Shown: positions 59,299 through 64,000 of the stretch, in pieces | How positions within the stretch are numbered: position 1 is the first letter of the stretch | Layout: every line of letters starts with the position of its first letter | NCBI GenBank assembly: GCA_021828475.1 | Contig: JAJZIY010000011.1 | Span: 1-64,000 of the forward strand | Source: Actinomycetes bacterium | Lineage (GTDB): Bacteria > Actinomycetota > Acidimicrobiia > Acidimicrobiales > Palsa-688 | Length of the DNA stretch: 64,000 nt | Reading direction: 5' to 3' | Program-made: the position numbers and the translations under genes | The notes under the pieces: model-generated | Told to the model about the DNA's origin: nothing | The model's database searches: none | What the model saw: the letters and a program-made list of their open reading frames with translations, nothing else

Positions 59299-59593
59299 GT
59301 ACTACCCGCCGAGCTGGCTCGCCTCGATCGGACGCCGGCGCCCGGTCGGGCGTCCGCCATGGTGTGGCGCAGCGCCCGCGGCAGCGCCGTTGCCTGCGGG
59401 CACCCGGTCGGCTCGGCCGTGGCCTCCTGGCCTTGAACGTCGTCGCCAAGGGCCGGTCCTACCCAGTCCGCGAGGGTGTGGGCTCTTCGGTGCCTGAGCT
59501 GCCACACCGGCCTGAGAGGGCGTGTTCGCCGCGCAGTGAGCGTACCTGGCCCCCGGCGGCCGGGACCGGCGCTCGGCTAGGATCCTCAGCGCC
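59299..59593. other. Divergent intergenic region before the LacI-family gene
   Basis: 295 bp between the rhamnose promoter and the regulator start. No gene-like frame was accepted. A TAGGAT -10-like box for the rightward regulator gene is at 59578-59583, ten bases before its GTG. No second LacI-type palindrome was found here, so autoregulation is not evident. Confidence 0.5.
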
Positions 59594-60775
59594 GTGAAGA
59601 GGGACGAGGCAGCCAGAGAGGTCGGCCGGGGACGGGGCTCGGGCCGGTCATTGCCGAGTGCCGCACGTCGAGTTGCGACGGCTCAGAGCGCCTCCGAGCC
59701 TGGGCCCGCGCGCTCCGGCGCGGCTTCGGGCGCCGCAACCGGTCCCGCGCCGGACGCCCGGCGCCGCGTCACCATCACTGATGTCGCCAGGCTGGCACAC
59801 GTCTCGCTCGGCACAGTCTCCAATGTCCTCAACAATGCAAACATGGTAGCGCCGACCACCCGCCAGAGAGTGCTCGAGGTAATCGAGGAGACCGGCTTCG
59901 TCCGCAGTAAGGCTGCTCACCAGTTGCGGCGTGGCAGTAGCCGCACCATCGGCGTCGTTCTGCTCGACATAGCCAACCCGTTCTTCACGGAAATGGTCCG
60001 CGGCATGGAGCACGCGCTGCGCGACCACGGCTATGTGCTCATACTTTGCTCCAGTGACGAGTCTCACCGACGCGAGACCAGCTACCTCCGCGTGCTCGAG
60101 GAACATCGGGTCGATGGGCTCCTGATAACGCCTGCGGCGCGCGACCTGAGTGGCGTCGCCAATGTGGCGTCGCACGGCATCCCGACCGTCCTGCTCGACC
60201 GCGACGGCACCGAGCACGGACTGTGCTCGGTGACGGTCGATGACGTCAGGGGAGGCGAGCTCGCTGCCGGCCACCTGATCGAGCGGGGGCACGACCATGT
60301 GGTGTTCGTAAACGGGCCCACATCGATCCGCCAGTGTGCCGACCGCCGCCGAGGCGCGCGCCGCGCTCTCAAGGCCAGCCGGATAGCGCCTGTCCCGCTG
60401 CTCACGGAATTGACGGTCCCGGCTCTCACCGCCCGCCACGGCGAGGAGATCGTGCCGGAAATTCTAGGCCTGCCGACCGCACCCACGGCCATCATGTGCG
60501 CCAACGACTTGCTTGCCCTCGGAGTCCTGCGCGGTGTCGCGGCGGCGGGTCTGGCTGTGCCGGACCAGCTCTCCGTTATCGGGTACGACGACGTTACCTT
60601 CGCCAGCATGCTGTCGCCATCGCTGAGCTCGGTCCGCCAGCCGCAGTATGAGATGGGTGCGGCGGCCGCCGAGCTCTTGCTCGAGGAAATAGGCCAGGCG
60701 CGCCATGAACACCGCCAGGTGCGGTTCGAGCCCGAGCTCGTCGTGCGCGCATCGACCGGCCGCAAGGCATTCTGA
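59594..60775 (+). CDS. LacI-family transcriptional regulator, probable rhamnose-operon repressor
   Basis: 393 residues. A 57-residue disordered N-terminal extension precedes the HTH and hinge (VTITDVARLAHVSLGTVSNV, then TTRQRVLEVIEETGF and AHQLRRGSSRTIGVVL). The effector domain has LLDIANPFFTEMVRGMEHAL, LLITPAARDLSG, TVLLDRDGTEHG, CANDLLALGVLRGVAAAGL, VIGYDDVTFASMLSPSLSSV. It should bind the LacI-type palindrome at 59243-59254 and release it on binding rhamnose or a catabolite. GTG 59594 may be leaderless; the true start could be a later GTG, since the extension is unusual for the family. Confidence 0.9.
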   Translation: MKRDEAAREVGRGRGSGRSLPSAARRVATAQSASEPGPARSGAASGAATGPAPDARRRVTITDVARLAHVSLGTVSNVLNNANMVAPTTRQRVLEVIEETGFVRSKAAHQLRRGSSRTIGVVLLDIANPFFTEMVRGMEHALRDHGYVLILCSSDESHRRETSYLRVLEEHRVDGLLITPAARDLSGVANVASHGIPTVLLDRDGTEHGLCSVTVDDVRGGELAAGHLIERGHDHVVFVNGPTSIRQCADRRRGARRALKASRIAPVPLLTELTVPALTARHGEEIVPEILGLPTAPTAIMCANDLLALGVLRGVAAAGLAVPDQLSVIGYDDVTFASMLSPSLSSVRQPQYEMGAAAAELLLEEIGQARHEHRQVRFEPELVVRASTGRKAF

Positions 60776-60917
60776 AGCCGCCGGTTGCGGAGCTACAAGG
60801 GTAATGGCTGCGTATGCGTTCAGGTCCCCGGTCGGGTGGCTCCGACGTCCGGTGCGGGCGTTCGGTGTGAGCAGCGCATGACGGTCGGTGGTTGCCGCCT
60901 TGGGGGGGGAGGAGGCG

Positions 60918-61349
60918 TCAGCTTCCTCCTTCGGCCAGGTAGTCCTCCCACCTGAGTACCGCCTCTGCCCTGGTGAGCCCGGCGATCTCTGCCTCAGCGA
61001 GGCCAACCTTGCGTATGAGGTTCCGCACGAGTTTCGCGTCGAGGACCTCGCCTGCCGGTGCTGTGGTCGGCGGAGGCGGTCGCTTTGGCAGGGCTCCGTG
61101 CTCCACGCACGCCCAAAACTCATCCTCGCCTACGGCCAGCTGGTCCCGGAATATTGCGGTTATCAGCTTGGGGTCGTTGACCTGGCCGGCTCCGTGGGAG
61201 ACACGGGTGGTCAGAACCTCGCCGGTGGCCAGAGCCAGGTTGTACCGATGGTGGTCTCCGGTCCTGCCGGAGCCTCGGGCCGTGCCTTTCTTGGTCCAGC
61301 CTTCCGTCTCGACGAACTTGCGATGGGCGGCGTGGGTGAGAGGTCTCAC
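60918..61349 (-). CDS. HicA-like toxin of a toxin-antitoxin pair
   Basis: 143 residues. The first 85 residues recall a HicA-type dsRNA-binding-like fold: HRKFVETEGWTKKGTARGSG, then GDHHRYNLALATGEVLTTRVSHG (His33/His34 where HicA has its active His) and DPKLITAIFRDQLAV. The C-terminal 50 residues (EVLDAKLVRNLIRKVGLAEA, LTRAEAVLRWEDYL) are an extra helical tail. HicA-type toxins cleave mRNA. GTG 61349 overlaps the antitoxin stop by four bases. The family link is by eye and should be treated as tentative. Confidence 0.65.
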   Translation of the reverse strand: MRPLTHAAHRKFVETEGWTKKGTARGSGRTGDHHRYNLALATGEVLTTRVSHGAGQVNDPKLITAIFRDQLAVGEDEFWACVEHGALPKRPPPPTTAPAGEVLDAKLVRNLIRKVGLAEAEIAGLTRAEAVLRWEDYLAEGGS

Positions 61350-61792
61350 TCGTCGCCGAAGACGACGCTCCGCAGCTCGTCCCGGTCACCGGCGAACATG
61401 AGCACGCGCCCGACCAGGCCGGCGTTGGCCTTGTGGTTGGGGGCGAAACGCAGCTCATGCACCCACGCCTCGGCGTAGTCGACCAAGGCGTCGAGGAACT
61501 CCTCCTCGGCCTCGCTGTAGGACTCCCCGGCCCCGTGAACCGGTACGCCGTCGATCCACATCGAGGTCTGACCGTCGCAGAAGCTGACCTGCACGTTGAA
61601 CGGGTGCTGAGCGGCGAGGGCCGAGTCGAGGACGTCCCGCTCGACGAGGACCATCGTAGAGTTCCGGCGGAGTACGGCTACACCACCGCTCTCCGCTCGG
61701 TCAAGCAGTTCCTTGAAGTGGTCGCGAGCCTCCCGGGCCCTGAACTGGTAGGCCAGGGCGAACGGGGCATGCGAACCGGCTCGGGTAGTCAC
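61346..61792 (-). CDS. Antitoxin with Phd-like N-terminus and HicB-like C-terminus
   Basis: 148 residues. Residues 15-55 (YQFRAREARDHFKELLDRAE, SGGVAVLRRNSTMVLVERDV) match the Phd/YefM DNA-binding fold. Residues 62-115 (FNVQVSFCDGQTSMWIDGVP, GESYSEAEEEFLDALVDYAE) recall the HicB antitoxin fold with its Glu-Glu/Ala pattern. It would neutralise the downstream toxin and repress its own promoter. GTG 61792 follows TACCAT by seven bases without a ribosome site. The antitoxin gene comes first, as in phd-doc and unlike most hicAB. Confidence 0.65.
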   Translation of the reverse strand: MTTRAGSHAPFALAYQFRAREARDHFKELLDRAESGGVAVLRRNSTMVLVERDVLDSALAAQHPFNVQVSFCDGQTSMWIDGVPVHGAGESYSEAEEEFLDALVDYAEAWVHELRFAPNHKANAGLVGRVLMFAGDRDELRSVVFGDE

Positions 61793-61801
61793 GCCAGCTA
61801 T

Positions 61802-61825
61802 GGTACCTGTGGTACCGCTGGTACG
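61802..61825. promoter_or_regulatory. Triple GGTAC operator of the toxin-antitoxin pair
   Basis: GGTACC (61802-61807), GGTACC (61811-61816) and GGTACG (61820-61825) repeat with a 9-bp period. The first copy overlaps the TACCAT -10 box read on the minus strand (complement of 61800-61805), ten bases before the antitoxin start. This fits cooperative autorepression by the Phd-like domain. Confidence 0.6.
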
Positions 61826-62016
61826 CACTCCGTGGCGCTCCTGCCCACCGACAACACGGCGGCGCTCGTCGCCGCGTTGCCATCGGGCGAGGGGCACTTC
61901 GGACGCACGGTCGGTCTCGCGGTCGAGGCGGCGCTGGGCGAGCGGGGTGGCAGCTTCCGGTCGTTCGCCGAAAGTACGATCACGTGGTAGAAGCTCTGGC
62001 CTGAGCGGCGACAGGG

Positions 62017-62784
62017 TCAGTGCCCGGTGCGGCTCAACACCAGGGCGACGCCCAACGCACAGGTGCTCCACGACAGCGCCACGAGGGCCTTCTCCATGGG
62101 GCGGAGCATATTCTCGCGGGTCAGCGTGGAGCGGGCGCCGTCACGGTAGACCTTCTCCCCGCTCAGCGACGCGACCCTACGACGCAGGTCCCGGGCCTCG
62201 CTGCTCAAGGCCCGCTGTGCCGCGGACAACCCTACGGCGAACGCTGCGGCCGCCACTGCCGCCGGCCGCAGTGCCGCAGTCTGCGCGTAGTAGGACGTGA
62301 GCACAGGGAAGGCGCCCCAGGCCAGGGCGAAGACGGCGTCGTTGTGCAGGCGTCCTCCCCACAGTTCGAGGTTGTAGGCGACGACCAGCACCAGCCCGAC
62401 GGCGATGAAGCCGGCCAGGCCCCAGCCGACCCGGACCACGCCCGCCGCACCCAGGGCCACCGCCCCGGTCAGGGCTACGACTGCCGCCACAGCCAGGTGG
62501 GCCGCCGGGACCGACGTCCCCAGCGGCCGTCCCCGCAGCTCGTCCAGGCAATGCGCCGCAATCCCGACTGCCAGAGCGAACGCCGCCAGGGTGGCCAGCA
62601 GCCGAGCGACGGAGAGGTGGGCGGCGAGACCGGCCCCGATCAGCACGTACGCCAGGTGCCAGGAGGTATACGGCAGGTGCAGGACGCTGACCCAGTCCCG
62701 CCAGCCCCCCGTCGTCGCGACGTACCACGCCGCTCGCGGCCGGTCCCCGGCCCCCACGGCCGGATCGCCGACCGCGTCATCCAT
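62017..62784 (-). CDS. UbiA-like polytopic membrane protein
   Basis: 255 residues with seven to eight predicted membrane helices. HCLDELRGRPLGT near residue 80 occupies the place of the first Asp-rich prenyl-diphosphate motif, and VVAYNLELWGGRLHNDAVFA lies where UbiA enzymes have their second motif region. The motifs are divergent, so prenyltransferase activity is uncertain. Its start overlaps the end of the MenG/UbiE-type gene (stop 62777-62779), which supports a role in quinone or lipid synthesis. ATG 62784 or GTG 62790 may be used. Confidence 0.6.
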   Translation of the reverse strand: MDDAVGDPAVGAGDRPRAAWYVATTGGWRDWVSVLHLPYTSWHLAYVLIGAGLAAHLSVARLLATLAAFALAVGIAAHCLDELRGRPLGTSVPAAHLAVAAVVALTGAVALGAAGVVRVGWGLAGFIAVGLVLVVAYNLELWGGRLHNDAVFALAWGAFPVLTSYYAQTAALRPAAVAAAAFAVGLSAAQRALSSEARDLRRRVASLSGEKVYRDGARSTLTRENMLRPMEKALVALSWSTCALGVALVLSRTGH

Positions 62785-63514
62785 CGGCACGGCGCCCGGA
62801 CATCACCACCCCGCCACCCAGGCTCATGACCCTGGCCCGGACGTCGACCATGCCAGCGCGCTCCCAGGCCCCGATGTGCCAGGCCAGAGGGTAGCGCCGG
62901 TAATGGTTGCTGATGGACGGGCCGAGGAACCTCCCGACCTCGTACCACTCCCTCCCCCCGAGCGCCCAACCCGCAACCGGCAACACGAGCCTGGTGTAGA
63001 GGAGCCACATCGGGTGCCAGAACCGGCCGGAGGGAACGTGGAACTCGAGGCTGGCGACCACCCCTCCCGGCTTCACGACCCGCGCCAGCTCGGACAGGGT
63101 GGCAGCGGGATCGTCGACGTAGCGAAGAAGGTAGGTGAAGGTGAGCGCGTCGAAAGTCGCGTCCGGGAACGGCAGCTGCTCCGCCCTGCTCAGGACCAGG
63201 GCAACCCGATGCTCCAGGCCGCGACGGGCCACGTTGGCGGCGGCGGCCCGCAGCATCTGGGGAGTGATGTCGACACCGGTCACCCGCGCTCGGGCCCGGG
63301 CGGCCAGTTGCAGGGCGACGCCCGCGGGGCCGGTGGCCACGTCGAGCACCGAGGCGGGGGCGTAGGGCACCACTGTGTCCACCATGGCCCGGCGCCACCG
63401 GCGGTCCTGGCCCATCGAGAGGACATCGGCCAGCTTGTCGTACCGGTCGGGCAGCCCGTCGAAGAGACCCCTGGCCACCTCGTTCGGCGGGCGTCGGGCT
63501 TGCACTGTCTGCAT
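62777..63514 (-). CDS. MenG/UbiE-type methyltransferase
   Basis: 245 residues. ARGLFDGLPDRYDKLADVLSMGQDRRWRRAMV is the UbiE/MenG N-terminal signature; VLDVATGPAGVALQLA is the SAM loop; FTYLLRYVDDPAATLSELARVVKPGG follows as in the family. Members methylate demethylmenaquinone or a related ring. The C-terminal region (FWHPMWLLYTRLVLP, RFLGPSISNHYRRYP) is also typical. ATG 63514 has AAGGAG seven bases upstream. It overlaps the following UbiA-like gene. Another C-methyltransferase role is possible. Confidence 0.82.
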   Translation of the reverse strand: MQTVQARRPPNEVARGLFDGLPDRYDKLADVLSMGQDRRWRRAMVDTVVPYAPASVLDVATGPAGVALQLAARARARVTGVDITPQMLRAAAANVARRGLEHRVALVLSRAEQLPFPDATFDALTFTYLLRYVDDPAATLSELARVVKPGGVVASLEFHVPSGRFWHPMWLLYTRLVLPVAGWALGGREWYEVGRFLGPSISNHYRRYPLAWHIGAWERAGMVDVRARVMSLGGGVVMSGRRADG

Positions 63515-63600
63515 CCTGTCGCTCCTTGCCATGGTGGGGCCGTGAGAGGACCGCCGTACAGCGCGGGCTGGAGCGCGCAGTAGGCCCTGCCCGGTCGAGG

Positions 63601-64000
63601 CTAGTGAGGGGCTGGCTCTACAGGCCGTCGTTGTCCGCCGAGGTCCCCGACGTCGGCGGCAACAACCGACGCAGCGCCCTCAGCTCTGCCTTCGAGGTGG
63701 CGCCCGAAGGCCCCGACAGTCGCTTCGACCACCCGGTCGTGCCCCCATCGAAGCAGGGGGTACGCAAGCCGCGCCGCCACCCGCATGGGCATCTGCCTCA
63801 TCTCGAGCGACCACGCCACACTCGCCACGGTCCCCTTCGAAATGCGGTCGAGCGTCAGGTGGGCGTCGCCGGCCAGGTCCCCGCTCACCAGGGCATCGAC
63901 AACGCGGCAGGGGACGCAGCGCTGCAATTGCACCTCGACCTGCATCCTGTACGGCACCGGCGGTGCGACGACGCCGCGCAGGACCACCCCGGAGCGCAGG
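63601..64000 (-). CDS. SRPBCC-family protein, N-terminus outside the window
   Basis: At least 132 residues, open to the right edge. VQLQRCVPCRVVDALVSGDLAGDAHLTLDR, then TVASVAWSLEMRQMPMRVAARLAYPLLRW and GHDRVVEATVGAFGRHLEG match the last strands and long C-terminal helix of START/SRPBCC (polyketide-cyclase-like) proteins with the RWxHD element. These bind hydrophobic ligands. It ends 86 bp before the methyltransferase start on the same strand. The first half of the domain is not in view. Confidence 0.65.
   Translation of the reverse strand, partial: LRSGVVLRGVVAPPVPYRMQVEVQLQRCVPCRVVDALVSGDLAGDAHLTLDRISKGTVASVAWSLEMRQMPMRVAARLAYPLLRWGHDRVVEATVGAFGRHLEGRAEGAASVVAADVGDLGGQRRPVEPAPH

Overview
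The window is high-GC bacterial DNA (G/C-rich third codon positions, many GTG and TTG starts) and looks like chromosome from a deep-branching actinobacterium, most probably class Acidimicrobiia. The evidence is a polyphosphate glucokinase, an F420/PPOX-type split-barrel protein, an LppM-like lipoprotein, and a very large secreted protein whose C-terminal GYW/FGDA repeats are typical of Acidimicrobiia. No insertion sequence, prophage, rRNA or CRISPR array was seen. There is one tRNA, tRNA-Gly(GCC).

Layout. 1-5.4 kb: end of an epimerase-like gene, a PaaX-like regulator with an unclear N-terminus, an MFS transporter behind a structured leader, tRNA-Gly, and a DNA/nucleotide maintenance group (membrane protein, Fpg/Nei glycosylase and dUTPase on one strand, oligoribonuclease facing away). 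5.4-20.3 kb: housekeeping genes (MsrB, polyphosphate glucokinase, ABC exporter, family 1 glycosidase beside a secreted family 5 solute-binding protein, HtrA-type protease overlapping a flavin-reductase-like gene, acetyltransferase, degenerate receiver-HDOD protein, ribokinase plus HAD phosphatase, DHH phosphoesterase). 20.4-30.4 kb: isoaspartate-methyltransferase-like protein, polytopic membrane protein, giant repeat surface protein, PadR regulator with a palindromic operator, and two tandem paralogous CelD/FemAB-type acyltransferases. 30.6-45.6 kb: zwf, ketopantoate-reductase-like gene, serine hydrolase with a duplicated start region, PspC and GlsB membrane proteins, GAF-GAF-GGDEF-EAL protein, LprI-like protein, PIN-PhoH, secreted lipase, LppM-like lipoprotein and a NERD-like membrane protein.

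45.7-60.8 kb is the most coherent system: a leftward ten-gene L-rhamnose operon (ABC importer rhaT-P-Q-S, mutarotase rhaM, isomerase rhaI, fused aldolase/dehydrogenase rhaEW, kinase rhaB) continuing without a break into lutA and a fused lutB-lutC. Together these would take external L-rhamnose to dihydroxyacetone phosphate plus pyruvate. A divergent LacI-family gene, a consensus-like promoter (TTGACA-17-TATTAT) and a LacI-type palindrome just downstream of the predicted transcription start explain its control.

60.9-64 kb: a toxin-antitoxin-like pair with a Phd/HicB-like hybrid antitoxin and a triple GGTAC operator, then a UbiA-like membrane protein, a MenG/UbiE-type methyltransferase and an SRPBCC protein cut by the window edge.

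Across the window many genes lack a Shine-Dalgarno sequence and instead carry a TANNNT -10 box ending 6-10 nt before the start codon, pointing to widespread leaderless transcription. I used this to choose several starts. All functions are inferred from sequence reading; no database search was run.
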